From Nocardia panacis (GTDB lineage: Bacteria > Actinomycetota > Actinomycetes > Mycobacteriales > Mycobacteriaceae), in the NCBI RefSeq assembly GCF_003598715.1, contig NZ_QZFU01000055.1, positions 124,001 through 188,000 on the forward strand: a stretch of DNA of 64,000 nucleotides, read 5' to 3'. How positions within the stretch are numbered: the stretch's first letter is position 1; each line of letters starts with the position of its first letter. Below the pieces are notes generated by a model, which saw only the letters and a program-made list of their open reading frames with translations, did no database searches and had not been told where the DNA came from. The translations under genes and the position numbers were made by a program. Positions 54,597 through 63,850 of the stretch are shown here, one piece after another.

Positions 54597-55199
54597 TCAG
54601 AAGTCGCGGCCGCTGAGTCCCCGGTAGACGAAGCGGGTCAACGCGTCGACGGCCTGTTCGTCCGTGAGTTCCAGCGCGCCTTCCTCGACGGCCTGCAGCA
54701 GGCTCTGGGTGAGACCGAACATCATGGCGAGCGCCACCTCCGGCGCGGCGGGCAGGGTGGGGCCTTCGGCGCCGAAGCCGTCGAGGTGGTCGAGGATGTC
54801 GCGGCGCTGCCGGACGGCGAATTCCCCCGCGCGCCGGGCGAATTCGTCGTCGACCAGGGCCGCCTGCTGTATCGACCGGTAGACGGCCCAGTGTTTGCGC
54901 GCCGCCAGCCAGAACTGCTCGATGTGCAAGCGCACGGCCGCCGGGTCGGTGAAATCCGGATTGTGTGCGGCCGTCTCGGCGCTGAGGTCGCCCTCGGCCG
55001 CGATGTCGTCGAGCAGTTCCTGGAGCAGTTGCTCCTTGCCGGTGAAGTGGTTGTAGAACGAACCCGCCGCGCGCCCGGCCGCCGCGGTGATATCGGTGAT
55101 CTTGGTATTGAGGTAGCCGCGCTCGGCGAATAGCCGCCTGGCCGCGGCTTTGAGCGCCTGCTCGGTTTCTGCCGAGCGTTCCTTGCGGCTCTGTGACAT
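54597..55199 (-). CDS. TetR-family regulator facing a broken monooxygenase
   Basis: 200-aa TetR protein: HTH about 13-58 (A-L-K-A-A-A-R-R-L-F-A-E-R-G-Y-L-N-T-K-I-T-D-I-T-A-A-A-G). Ligand domain is intact. ATG 55199 with AGGAGGTG ribosome binding site. A 31-bp nested palindrome lies between it and the decayed FAD monooxygenase, its likely former target, so it may now regulate only itself or genes elsewhere. Confidence 0.88.
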   Translation of the reverse strand: MSQSRKERSAETEQALKAAARRLFAERGYLNTKITDITAAAGRAAGSFYNHFTGKEQLLQELLDDIAAEGDLSAETAAHNPDFTDPAAVRLHIEQFWLAARKHWAVYRSIQQAALVDDEFARRAGEFAVRQRRDILDHLDGFGAEGPTLPAAPEVALAMMFGLTQSLLQAVEEGALELTDEQAVDALTRFVYRGLSGRDF

Positions 55200-55239
55200 G
55201 AAATCACCTCCTTGACAGCGAAAGGTAGCAACTCCAATA

Positions 55240-55270
55240 CTGAAACTGCATTCACTGAATATAATTTCAG
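55240..55270. promoter_or_regulatory. Nested palindromic TetR operator
   Basis: Inner ATTCACTGAAT (55250-55260) and outer CTGAAA/TTTCAG (55240-55245 and 55265-55270) share the same centre, 55255. It sits in the divergent region between the TetR gene and the monooxygenase pseudogene. Confidence 0.75.
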
Positions 55271-55288
55271 CAACTGGGAGGAGTCATC

Positions 55289-56097
55289 ATGTCGCCGCGC
55301 GCACTCATCGCCGGCGCCGGACCCACCGGCCTCACCGGTCTTCGACGACCTCGGCGTCCTCGACGCCATCGCGGCCGCGAGCATTCCGGTGCCGAGCACC
55401 CGCGTCACCCTCGACGGACAGGTCGTCGACGAGCGCCACTTCGCCGCCAGAGTCGACCCGACCCCGGACGTCCCCTACCCCAACGCGCGGATGCTCGGAC
55501 AGGCCGATATCGAGGCCGTGCTGCGCGCCCGACTCGCCGAATTCGGCGTCACCGTCGAACTGTCCACGGCCCTGGTCGATTTCACCGCGGGCGATAGGGG
55601 TGTCACGGCTCTACTCGACGGGCCTGCGGGCCGCGAACAGGTGCGGGTCGACTATCTGGTCGGCGCGGACGGCGGGCGCAGTACGGTGCGAACCGTCCTT
55701 GGCATCCCCTTCGAGGGCAGTACCGACGATTCGCTGCGCATGCTGCTCGGCGATGTCCGCGCCGACGCGCTCGACCACGACCATGCCCATCACCGGTGAT
55801 CGCGCACCCGACGCACCTGTGAAAGACGCGGCCGGACAAACGATCCGACTGTTCGATCTGTTCCGGGGGCCGCATGCGACACGGCTGGTCTTCGGCGAAA
55901 CGGCAGGTGCACCAGGTGAATTCGTCATGCCACCGTGGACCCTCAGCACCGGCGTGCGGACCCGCACGATCGCTCGACCGGGCGGATCAGGCGATCTGAT
56001 CGATGCCGAGGGCCACGCCTTCGCCGCCTATCACGCCGTCGACGGCACCGATATCCTCGTCCGCCCCGATGGCTACCTGGGCGAGCGGATCAGCTGA
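55289..56097 (+). pseudogene. FAD-dependent aromatic monooxygenase, decayed
   Basis: Three pieces of a PheA/TfdB-type flavin hydroxylase in different frames. Piece 1 (55289 to about 55336) starts at an ATG with GGGAGGAG and reads A-L-I-A-G-A-G-P-T-G-L-T. Piece 2 (about 55338-55799) resumes at V-F-D-D-L-G-V-L-D and includes V-G-A-D-G-G-R-S-T-V-R. Piece 3 (about 55797-56097) has G-D-R-A-P-D-A-P-V and ends D-I-L-V-R-P-D-G-Y-L-G-E-R. About 40-50 residues are missing at the first junction and a few hundred at the second. The TetR neighbour and operator are still intact. Confidence 0.85.
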
Positions 56098-57079
56098 AGA
56101 AGCTCCCGACGGTATCCCAGCCGAGAACCGAATCCACCGCCAGACCGCAGAACACCACGGCCAGATAGTTGTTCGACTGCAGGAACAGTCGCAGCGGCTT
56201 CACCGATTCGCCACGGCGCACGCCCGCGTAGAGCTGATGGGCCATGAGCAGGAACCAGGCGCCCGCCACCAGCGCGACCGCCGTGTAGATCACGCCGGTG
56301 GCGGGGGCGAGGGCCAGCGTGGTCAGCACGGTGAGCCACGTGTAGATGACGATCTGCTTGGTGACCTTCTGCTCGGTGGCCACCACCGGCAGCATGGGCA
56401 CGCCCGCCGCGCGGTAATCCTCCTTGTAGCGCATGGCCAGCGCCCACGTGTGCGGCGGAGTCCAGAAAAAGATCACGCCGAACAGGGCGATGGCGGGCCA
56501 GCCGATACTCCCCGTGACGGCCGACCAACCGACCAGTGCGGGCATACATCCGGCGGCCCCGCCCCACACCACATTCTGCGAGGTGCGGCGCTTGAGGCCG
56601 AGGGTGTAGACGAAGACGTAGAAGAGGATGGTGACCACGACGAGCACGCCGCTGAGCAGGTTCGCCTGCCACCACAGCCAGGCGAAGGAGGCCGCGCCGA
56701 GCAGCACACCGAAGACCAGGGCGTGCGAGGTGGGCACGGCGTCCCTGGCCAGCGGGCGCTTGGCGGTGCGCTTCATGACCTTGTCGATATCGGCGTCGAC
56801 CACGCAGTTGAGGGTGTTGGCGCTGGCCGCGCCCATCCAGCCGCCGAATAGGGTGGCCAGGATCAGGCGGATATCGATATGGCCGCGGTCGGCCAGCAGC
56901 ATGGTGGGAATCGTTGCCACCAGCAGCAATTCGATGACGCGCGGCTTGGTGAGCGCGATATAGGCGAGCACGCGCCGCAGCAGTCGGGCCGGTAGGCCCT
57001 CGCCCTTGATCCGGTCGGCCTGCGCCGTCGCTGAGGAGCCGTGCGCACCATGGCCACCCGGCTTTTCACCGATCCGCAC
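56090..57079 (-). CDS. ctaB: Protoheme IX farnesyltransferase (heme O synthase)
   Basis: 329-aa UbiA-family prenyltransferase adding farnesyl to heme B to give heme O. Nine hydrophobic helices. The prenyl-diphosphate motif N-T-L-N-C-V-V-D-A-D-I-D-K-V-M-K-R-T (about 87-104) and the second loop Y-K-E-D-Y-R-A-A-G-V-P-M are conserved. GTG 57079 with GAGGAGAG ribosome binding site is preferred to ATG 57103. Its stop overlaps that of the pseudogene within TCAGCTGA. Confidence 0.93.
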   Translation of the reverse strand: MRIGEKPGGHGAHGSSATAQADRIKGEGLPARLLRRVLAYIALTKPRVIELLLVATIPTMLLADRGHIDIRLILATLFGGWMGAASANTLNCVVDADIDKVMKRTAKRPLARDAVPTSHALVFGVLLGAASFAWLWWQANLLSGVLVVVTILFYVFVYTLGLKRRTSQNVVWGGAAGCMPALVGWSAVTGSIGWPAIALFGVIFFWTPPHTWALAMRYKEDYRAAGVPMLPVVATEQKVTKQIVIYTWLTVLTTLALAPATGVIYTAVALVAGAWFLLMAHQLYAGVRRGESVKPLRLFLQSNNYLAVVFCGLAVDSVLGWDTVGSFFS

Positions 57080-57164
57080 TGTCTCTCCTCGCACGCTGTG
57101 CATCTATCCGGCATGAACAAGCAGTGCGCCCTGCCCTGCTGATCATGCGGTCCGGAGCGACAAC

Positions 57165-57182
57165 TACTACAGGGGATGGTAG
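57165..57182. promoter_or_regulatory. TACTACA half-site in ctaB-tkt divergent region
   Basis: TACTACA (57165-57171) with GTAG (57179-57182) nearby. The half-site is the same as before the Fo cassette and ctaA, but the spacing differs, so this is the weakest of the three. It sits in the 303-bp divergent region (57080-57382), which holds both promoters and no gene. Confidence 0.3.
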
Positions 57183-57382
57183 ACCCATCGCCGTCCCCGA
57201 CCCGCCATCGGCCCTCGCGCGGCGACTGGATCGACCGACACCGCGGGATGTGAATAGCCGACACGGCTGTGGATGTAAGCCGGGTTACCGACAATCCTTT
57301 CACCGGGCACATCTAGGGTGGAACCGGTACGCCGCCAGTACGCGAAAACACCCGACGAAACCATGTCAGGAGAACTCCGGTC

Positions 57383-59524
57383 GTGTCAGTCACAGACGAC
57401 ATCCGCGCCCTCACTCAGCCGAACCACCCGGACGACTGGTCGGAGCTGGACACCAAGGCCGTCGACACGGTTCGGGTACTGGCCGCCGACGCGGTACAGA
57501 ACGCGGGCAATGGCCATCCCGGCACCGCCATGAGCCTCGCTCCCCTCGCCTACACCCTCTACCAGCGGGTGCTGCGGCACGATCCGCGCGACCCGCACTG
57601 GGTCGGCCGGGACCGCTTCGTGCTGTCCTGCGGGCATTCCAGCCTCACCCAGTACATCCAGCTGTACCTGGCCGGATTTGGGCTCGAGCTCACCGATCTC
57701 GAGCATCTGCGCAAATGGGGTTCGCTGACCCCCGGCCATCCCGAGTACCGGCACACCGACGGCGTGGAGATCACCACCGGCCCGCTGGGCCAGGGTCTGG
57801 CCTCGGCCGTCGGCATGGCGATGGCCGCGCGCCGCGAGCGCGGCCTGTTCGATCCGGACGCCGCACCGGGCAGGAGCCCGTTCGATCACTTCATCTACGC
57901 CATCGCCTCCGACGGCGACCTGGAGGAGGGCGTCACCTCCGAGGCGTCCTCGCTGGCGGGCACCCAGCAACTGGGCAACCTGGTGGTGATCTACGACGAC
58001 AACAAGATCTCCATCGAGGACGACACCACCATCGCCTTCACCGAGGATGTGGCCGCGCGCTACGCCGCCTACGGCTGGCACGTGCAAACCGTCGAGGGCG
58101 GCGAGAACGTGGTGGCCATCGAATCCGCCATCGCCGCGGCCAAGGCGGAGACGGGCAAGCCGTCGATCATCGTGCTGCGCACCGTCATCGGCTACCCGGC
58201 CCCCACCAAGATGAATACGGGCGCCTCGCACGGCGCCGCGCTGGGCGCCGACGAGGTCGCGGCCACCAAGCGCGCGCTGGGCTTCGATCCCGACAAGAGC
58301 TTCGATGTCGATCCGGCCGTCATCGCCTACACCCGCAAGGTCGTCGAGCGCGGCGCGGCGGCGCACGCCGCCTGGCAGGTCGGCTTCGACGCGTGGGCCG
58401 CGGCCAACCCGGAGCGCAAGGCCCTGTTCGACAGGCTGGCGGCCCGGCACCTGCCCGAGGGCTGGGCGGCGAATCTGCCGGTGCACCAGCCGGATCCGAA
58501 GGGTATGGCCACCCGCAAGGCGTCGGGCAAGGTGCTGGCCGCGCTCGCGCCGGTCCTGCCCGAACTGTGGGGCGGTTCGGCCGACCTGGCCGAATCGAAC
58601 CTCACCACCATGCCCGGCGAACCGAGCTTCGGCCCGGAATCCATCTCCACCGGCATGTGGAAGACCAACCCCTACGGCCGGACCCTGCACTTCGGTGTGC
58701 GCGAGCACGCGATGGGCGCGATCCTCAACGGCATCGCGCTGCACGGCCCCACCCGCCCGTACGGCGGCACCTTCCTGGTGTTCAGCGACTACATGCGTCC
58801 GGCGGTGCGACTGGCCGCGCTCATGCGGGTGCCCGCCATCTACGTCTGGACCCACGACTCCATCGGCCTCGGCGAGGACGGCCCCACCCATCAGCCGATC
58901 GAGCATCTGGCGGCGCTGCGCGCGATCCCCGGCCTGAATGTGGTGCGCCCCGGCGACGCCAACGAGACCACCTACGCCTGGCGCACCATCCTCGAACGCG
59001 ACAGCAGCGAGCGCACCTCGCACTTCTCGGTCTCCGAGCCCGCACACCAGGACGGCCCGTCCGCACTGGCGCTCACCCGGCAGGATCTGCCGATCCTCGA
59101 GGGCACCAGCTTCGAGGGTGTTGCCAAAGGTGGGTACATCCTGGCCGAGGCGTCCACCGCAACGCCGCAGGTCATCCTGATCGGCACCGGTTCGGAACTG
59201 CACCTCGCGGTCGAGGCCCGCACTAGGCTGGAAGCGCAGGGCATCGGAACCCGCGTGGTGTCGATGCCGTGCGTCGAATGGTTCGACGCGCAGGACCGCG
59301 CCTACCGCGACGAGGTGCTGCCGCCCGCCGTCGCCGCCCGCGTCACCGTCGAAGCGGGTATCGCGATGCCGTGGCATCGGTTCGCGGGCGACCGGGGCGA
59401 AATCGTCTCGATCGAGCACTTCGGTGCCTCGGCCGACTACAAGACCCTGTTCCGCGAGTTCGGTATCACCACCGACGCCGTTGTAGCCGCCGCCGAGCGC
59501 GCGGTCGAGAACGTGAAGGGATAA
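57383..59524 (+). CDS. tkt: Transketolase
   Basis: 713-aa TPP enzyme moving two-carbon units in the pentose phosphate pathway. N-terminal G-N-G-H-P-G-T-A-M-S, TPP/metal motif G-D-G-D-L-E-E-G-V through D-D-N-K-I-S-I-E-D, H-D-S-I-G-L-G-E-D-G-P-T-H-Q-P and the C-terminal domain. GTG 57383 with AGGAGA. First gene of tkt-tal-zwf-opcA-pgl. Confidence 0.97.
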   Translation: MSVTDDIRALTQPNHPDDWSELDTKAVDTVRVLAADAVQNAGNGHPGTAMSLAPLAYTLYQRVLRHDPRDPHWVGRDRFVLSCGHSSLTQYIQLYLAGFGLELTDLEHLRKWGSLTPGHPEYRHTDGVEITTGPLGQGLASAVGMAMAARRERGLFDPDAAPGRSPFDHFIYAIASDGDLEEGVTSEASSLAGTQQLGNLVVIYDDNKISIEDDTTIAFTEDVAARYAAYGWHVQTVEGGENVVAIESAIAAAKAETGKPSIIVLRTVIGYPAPTKMNTGASHGAALGADEVAATKRALGFDPDKSFDVDPAVIAYTRKVVERGAAAHAAWQVGFDAWAAANPERKALFDRLAARHLPEGWAANLPVHQPDPKGMATRKASGKVLAALAPVLPELWGGSADLAESNLTTMPGEPSFGPESISTGMWKTNPYGRTLHFGVREHAMGAILNGIALHGPTRPYGGTFLVFSDYMRPAVRLAALMRVPAIYVWTHDSIGLGEDGPTHQPIEHLAALRAIPGLNVVRPGDANETTYAWRTILERDSSERTSHFSVSEPAHQDGPSALALTRQDLPILEGTSFEGVAKGGYILAEASTATPQVILIGTGSELHLAVEARTRLEAQGIGTRVVSMPCVEWFDAQDRAYRDEVLPPAVAARVTVEAGIAMPWHRFAGDRGEIVSIEHFGASADYKTLFREFGITTDAVVAAAERAVENVKG

Positions 59525-59531
59525 AAAGTCC

Positions 59532-60656
59532 ATGGCACAGAACGAGAACCTCGCCGCCCTCTCGGCCGCCGGTGTATCCGTCTGGCTCGACGATCTGTCC
59601 AGGGACCGGATTCGGTCCGGCAACCTGGCCGAGATGGTGAGCACCCGCAGCGTGGTGGGCGTGACGACGAACCCGACCATCTTCCAGGGCGCGCTCAGCA
59701 AGGGCCACTCCTACGACGAGCAGGTCAAAGCCCTTGCCGCACAGGGCGCCGACGCCGATGCCGCCGTTCGCACCATCACCACCGACGACGTGCGCGCGGC
59801 CTGCGATGTGCTGGCCGGGGTGTACGAGGCGTCCGGCGGTGTGGACGGCCGGGTCTCCATCGAGGTCGACCCGCGCTTGGCCTTCGACGCCGACAAGACC
59901 ATCGCCCAGGCCATCGACCTGTGGAAGACCGTCGACCGGCCCAACCTGTTCATCAAGATCCCGGCCACCGAGCCGAGCCTTGGCGCCATCACCGCGGTGT
60001 TGGCCGAGGGCATCAGCGTCAATGTGACGCTGATCTTCTCGGTGCAGCGCTACCGCTCGGTCATGGGCGCGTACCTGGAGGGTGTGCGCAAGGCCAGGGC
60101 CGCCGGGCACGATCCCGCCAAGATCCACTCGGTCGCCTCCTTCTTCGTCTCCAGGGTCGACACCGAGATCGATAAGCGGCTCGAGGCCATCGGCACCCCC
60201 GAGGCGCTGGCGCTGCGCGGCAAGGCCGCGGTCGCCAATGCCCGGCTCGCCTACGCCGAGTACCAGGACGTGTTCGATGGCGGCGCGCACACCTCCGTCT
60301 ACAGCAACCTGGCCTCGGCGGGGGCGAACCGACAGCGTCCGCTGTGGGCCTCCACCGGCGTCAAGAACCCGGCCTACTCCGACACGCTCTACGTCACCGA
60401 GTTGGTCGCGCCGAATACGGTGAACACGCTGCCGGAGCAGACGATCGAGGCCATCGCCGATCACGGCGAGATCCGCGGCGACACCGTCACCGGCACCGCC
60501 GCCGAGGCCCAGCAGGTCTTCGACCAGTTGGCCGCCGTCGGCATCGACCTCGACGACGTCTTCGCCGTCCTGGAACGCGAGGGCGTGGAAAAGTTCGAGA
60601 AGTCCTGGGAGGAGCTGCTTTCCGCGACCGCAGCCGAATTGTCGGGAAGTAACTGA
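59532..60656 (+). CDS. tal: Transaldolase
   Basis: 374-aa transaldolase of the actinobacterial type. The Schiff-base Lys is in N-L-F-I-K-I-P-A-T (about 140), with T-N-P-T-I-F near the N-terminus. Seven bp after tkt. Transfers dihydroxyacetone units between sugar phosphates. Confidence 0.96.
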   Translation: MAQNENLAALSAAGVSVWLDDLSRDRIRSGNLAEMVSTRSVVGVTTNPTIFQGALSKGHSYDEQVKALAAQGADADAAVRTITTDDVRAACDVLAGVYEASGGVDGRVSIEVDPRLAFDADKTIAQAIDLWKTVDRPNLFIKIPATEPSLGAITAVLAEGISVNVTLIFSVQRYRSVMGAYLEGVRKARAAGHDPAKIHSVASFFVSRVDTEIDKRLEAIGTPEALALRGKAAVANARLAYAEYQDVFDGGAHTSVYSNLASAGANRQRPLWASTGVKNPAYSDTLYVTELVAPNTVNTLPEQTIEAIADHGEIRGDTVTGTAAEAQQVFDQLAAVGIDLDDVFAVLEREGVEKFEKSWEELLSATAAELSGSN

Positions 60657-60661
60657 CCGAG

Positions 60662-62227
60662 ATGGCAGAAACCACCCTGGCGTGGCGCAACCCGCTGCGC
60701 GACGAGCGAGACAAGCGCCTGCCGCGTATCGCGGGTCCGTGCAGCATGGTGATCTTCGGAGTCACCGGCGACCTGTCGCGCAAGAAGCTGATGCCCGCCA
60801 TCTACGACCTGGCCAATCGGGGGCTGCTGCCCCCCGGTTTCGCACTGGTCGGCTTCGCCCGGCGCGACTACGCGAACGAGGATTTCGCCGAGGTGGTGCT
60901 GGACGCGGTGCGGGCGCATGCCCGCACCCCGTTCCGCCAGGAGGTCTGGGATCACCTGGCCGAGGGCATCCGCTTCGTCCAGGGCACCTTCGACGACGAC
61001 GCCGCCTTCGCCACGCTGGCCGACACCCTGGCCAAGCTGGACCAGGAGCGCGGCACCGGCGGCAATCACGCCTTCTACCTGTCGATTCCGCCGAATAGCT
61101 TCCCGGTGGTGCTCGACCAGTTGTCCCGGCACGGTTTGGCCAAACCCAACGGCCCGCAGAAGAATGCCAACGGCGGGCAGGAACCGTGGCGGCGGGTGGT
61201 GATCGAGAAGCCGTTCGGGCACGACCTGACCAGTGCGCGGGAACTCAACGCCCTGGTCAATCGGGTCTTCCCCGAGGAGACGGTCTTCCGCATCGACCAC
61301 TACCTCGGCAAGGAGACGGTGCAGAACGTCCTGGCGCTGCGCTTCGCCAACCAACTGTTCGACCCGATCTGGAATGCCAACTACGTCGACCACGTCCAGA
61401 TCACCATGGCCGAAGATATCGGCCTGGGTGGGCGCGCGGGGTACTACGACGGTATCGGCGCGGCCCGCGACGTCATCCAGAATCATCTGCTGCAACTGCT
61501 GGCGCTCACCGCGATGGAGGAGCCGATCAGCTTCCATCCGACGCAGTTGCAGTTGGAGAAGATCAAGGTGCTCTCGGCGACCAAACTCGTCGAACCCCTG
61601 GACGAGACCACGGCGCGCGGCCAGTACGCCGAGGGCTGGCAGGGCAGCGACCACGTGGTCGGCCTGCTCGAGGAGGAGGGTTTCGACCCCAACTCCACCA
61701 CCGAGACCTACGCGGCGATCACGCTGGAGGTGGACACCCGCCGCTGGGCGGGCGTCCCGTTCTACCTGCGCACCGGCAAACGCCTGGGCCGCAGGGTCAC
61801 CGAGATCGCGGTGGTGTTCAAGCGCGCCCCGCACCTGCCCTTCGATCAGACCATGACCGAGGAGTTGGGGCAGAACGCGCTGGTCATCCGGGTGCAGCCC
61901 GATGAGGGCATCACCATGCGCTTCGGATCGAAGGTGCCGGGCACGGGAATGGACGTGCGCGATGTGAATATGGATTTCAGCTACGGCGAGGCATTCACCG
62001 AATCCTCCCCCGAGGCATACGAGAGATTGATCCTCGATGTGCTGCTCGGGGAGCCGTCGCTGTTCCCGGTCAACGCGGAGGTCGAATTGTCCTGGCGCAT
62101 CCTGGATCCGGTGCTCGACCGCTGGGCCGCCGATGGCAAACCCGAACAGTACGAGTCCGGGACCTGGGGTCCGGCCTCGGCCGATGAGATGCTCGCCCGC
62201 ACCGGGCGGGAATGGCGGCGGCCATGA
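60662..62227 (+). CDS. zwf: Glucose-6-phosphate 1-dehydrogenase
   Basis: 521-aa enzyme of the oxidative pentose pathway forming NADPH. Cofactor motif G-V-T-G-D-L-S-R-K-K-L (about 34-44) and active-site R-I-D-H-Y-L-G-K-E (about 210-218) are conserved. 5 bp after tal; the stop overlaps opcA. Rv1447c (zwf2) equivalent, expected to need OpcA for activity. Confidence 0.97.
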   Translation: MAETTLAWRNPLRDERDKRLPRIAGPCSMVIFGVTGDLSRKKLMPAIYDLANRGLLPPGFALVGFARRDYANEDFAEVVLDAVRAHARTPFRQEVWDHLAEGIRFVQGTFDDDAAFATLADTLAKLDQERGTGGNHAFYLSIPPNSFPVVLDQLSRHGLAKPNGPQKNANGGQEPWRRVVIEKPFGHDLTSARELNALVNRVFPEETVFRIDHYLGKETVQNVLALRFANQLFDPIWNANYVDHVQITMAEDIGLGGRAGYYDGIGAARDVIQNHLLQLLALTAMEEPISFHPTQLQLEKIKVLSATKLVEPLDETTARGQYAEGWQGSDHVVGLLEEEGFDPNSTTETYAAITLEVDTRRWAGVPFYLRTGKRLGRRVTEIAVVFKRAPHLPFDQTMTEELGQNALVIRVQPDEGITMRFGSKVPGTGMDVRDVNMDFSYGEAFTESSPEAYERLILDVLLGEPSLFPVNAEVELSWRILDPVLDRWAADGKPEQYESGTWGPASADEMLARTGREWRRP

Positions 62228-63132
62228 TCGTCGATATGCCCGACACCGATACCGGTGAGGTCACCAAGCGACTGGTGCAGCTGCGGGAGAGCAACGGCGT
62301 CATCACCATGGGCCGGGTGCTCACGCTGGTGGTGTGCACACTCGACAGCTCCGAGGCCGAGGACGCCATCGCCGCCGCCAATGACGCCAGCCGCGAACAT
62401 CCGTGTCGCGTGGTCGTTTTGGCGCGCGGCGACCGCGAGGCCGCGACCCGGTTGGACGCGCAGATCCGGGTCGGCGGCGACGCGGGCGCGGCCGAGGTCA
62501 TCGTGCTGCGCCTGCAAGGTGAGCTGATCAGCCACGAGAGCAGCGTGGTCATCCCGTTCCTGCTGCCCGACACACCGGTGGTGGCGTGGTGGCCGCGCGG
62601 CGCACCGGAATTCCCGTCCAGGGATTCGGTCGGGCGGCTGGCCACCCGACGCATCACCGACGCCACCTTCGCGGCGGATCCGCAGTCCGCCATCAAGAAG
62701 CGGCTCGCCTCCTATGCCAGCGGCGATACGGATCTGGCCTGGAGCCGGATCACCTATTGGCGCGCGCTGCTCGCCGCGGCCATCGATGAGCCGCCGCACG
62801 AGCCGGTCGCCTCGGTGATCATCTCCGGTCTGCGCGAGGAACCCGCCCTGGATATCCTGGCCGGCTGGTGCGCGGCCCGGCTCGGCTGCCCGGTGGTGCG
62901 GCGCACCGGTCCGCTGCGGGTGGAATTGCACCGCCCGAGTGTCTCGATTTCCCTCGAGCGTCCGCAGACCGGCCGCACCGCGACCCTCGCCCGGACCGGC
63001 GATCCCGATCAGCGCATCGCGCTGGCCCGCCGGGAGACCAACGAATGCCTCGCCGAGGAGTTGCGCAGGCTCGATCCGGACGAGATCTATGCCGAGGCGC
63101 TGGCGGGCATCGAGAAGGTGACCTATGAGTGA
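62224..63132 (+). CDS. opcA: G6PDH assembly/activator protein OpcA
   Basis: 302-aa OpcA-family protein promoting assembly and redox control of Zwf in actinobacteria and cyanobacteria. Recognised by D-T-G-E-V-T-K-R-L-V-Q-L-R-E, T-L-V-V-C-T and P-V-V-A-W-W-P, and by position between zwf and pgl. ATG 62224 overlaps the zwf TGA (ATGA); an in-frame ATG at 62212 is less likely. The stop overlaps the pgl start. Confidence 0.94.
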   Translation: MIVDMPDTDTGEVTKRLVQLRESNGVITMGRVLTLVVCTLDSSEAEDAIAAANDASREHPCRVVVLARGDREAATRLDAQIRVGGDAGAAEVIVLRLQGELISHESSVVIPFLLPDTPVVAWWPRGAPEFPSRDSVGRLATRRITDATFAADPQSAIKKRLASYASGDTDLAWSRITYWRALLAAAIDEPPHEPVASVIISGLREEPALDILAGWCAARLGCPVVRRTGPLRVELHRPSVSISLERPQTGRTATLARTGDPDQRIALARRETNECLAEELRRLDPDEIYAEALAGIEKVTYE

Positions 63133-63850
63133 CCATGAGATCTTCGCCGACACAGCGGCTTTGGTGGCCGCCGCGGCCGCCAGGTTCGTAGCGGTGGTCG
63201 AGGCCGCGCAGGCCGCGCGCGGGTCGGCGTCGGTAGTGCTGACCGGCGGCGGGACCGGAATCGGGCTGTTGGAATTGGTGCGCGCGCAGCCGGGCGCGAT
63301 CGACTGGTCGCGACTGGATGTGTTCTGGGGTGACGAGCGGTTCGTGCCCGCGGGCGATCCGGAACGCAATGAACTGCAGGCCCGGCAGGCCCTACTCGAT
63401 CACGTACCCGTCGATCCGGCGCGGGTGCGTGCCGTGGCGGCCTCCGACGGCGAATATCCGGACCCGGTCGAGGCGGCGGCCGAATATTCGGCGGCGGTGC
63501 ACGCGCACCTGGCCGAGCACGGCGCGTTCGACCTGCACCTGCTCGGTATGGGCGGTGAGGGGCATGTGAATTCGCTGTTCCCGCACACCGACGCGGTGCG
63601 GGAGGCGCACGAACTGGTGGTGGCGGTGACGGATTCGCCGAAACCGCCGCCGGTTCGGGTGACGCTCACCCTGCCCGGCGTGCGGCGGGCCAGGCATGTG
63701 GTGCTCGTGGTCGGTGGCGCGGCCAAGGCCGAGGCGGTCGCGGCGGCGCTCGATGGCGCCGAGCCGGTGGATATTCCGGCGGTGGGCGCGCTCGGATCGG
63801 AATCCACCACCTGGCTGCTCGATCAGGAAGCCGCCGCCCGGCTCAGCTGA
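63125..63850 (+). CDS. pgl: 6-phosphogluconolactonase
   Basis: 241-aa DevB-type lactonase hydrolysing 6-phosphogluconolactone. Motifs V-L-T-G-G-G-T, F-W-G-D-E-R-F-V-P (about 61-69) and L-L-G-M-G-G-E-G-H-V-N-S-L-F-P. Start ATG 63125 inside the end of opcA. Last gene of the operon. Confidence 0.95.
   Translation: MSDHEIFADTAALVAAAAARFVAVVEAAQAARGSASVVLTGGGTGIGLLELVRAQPGAIDWSRLDVFWGDERFVPAGDPERNELQARQALLDHVPVDPARVRAVAASDGEYPDPVEAAAEYSAAVHAHLAEHGAFDLHLLGMGGEGHVNSLFPHTDAVREAHELVVAVTDSPKPPPVRVTLTLPGVRRARHVVLVVGGAAKAEAVAAALDGAEPVDIPAVGALGSESTTWLLDQEAAARLS

Noticed and set aside
57386..59701. Long reverse-strand frame across transketolase
   Set aside because: Antisense shadow of tkt, His/Gly/Arg-rich with no domain.
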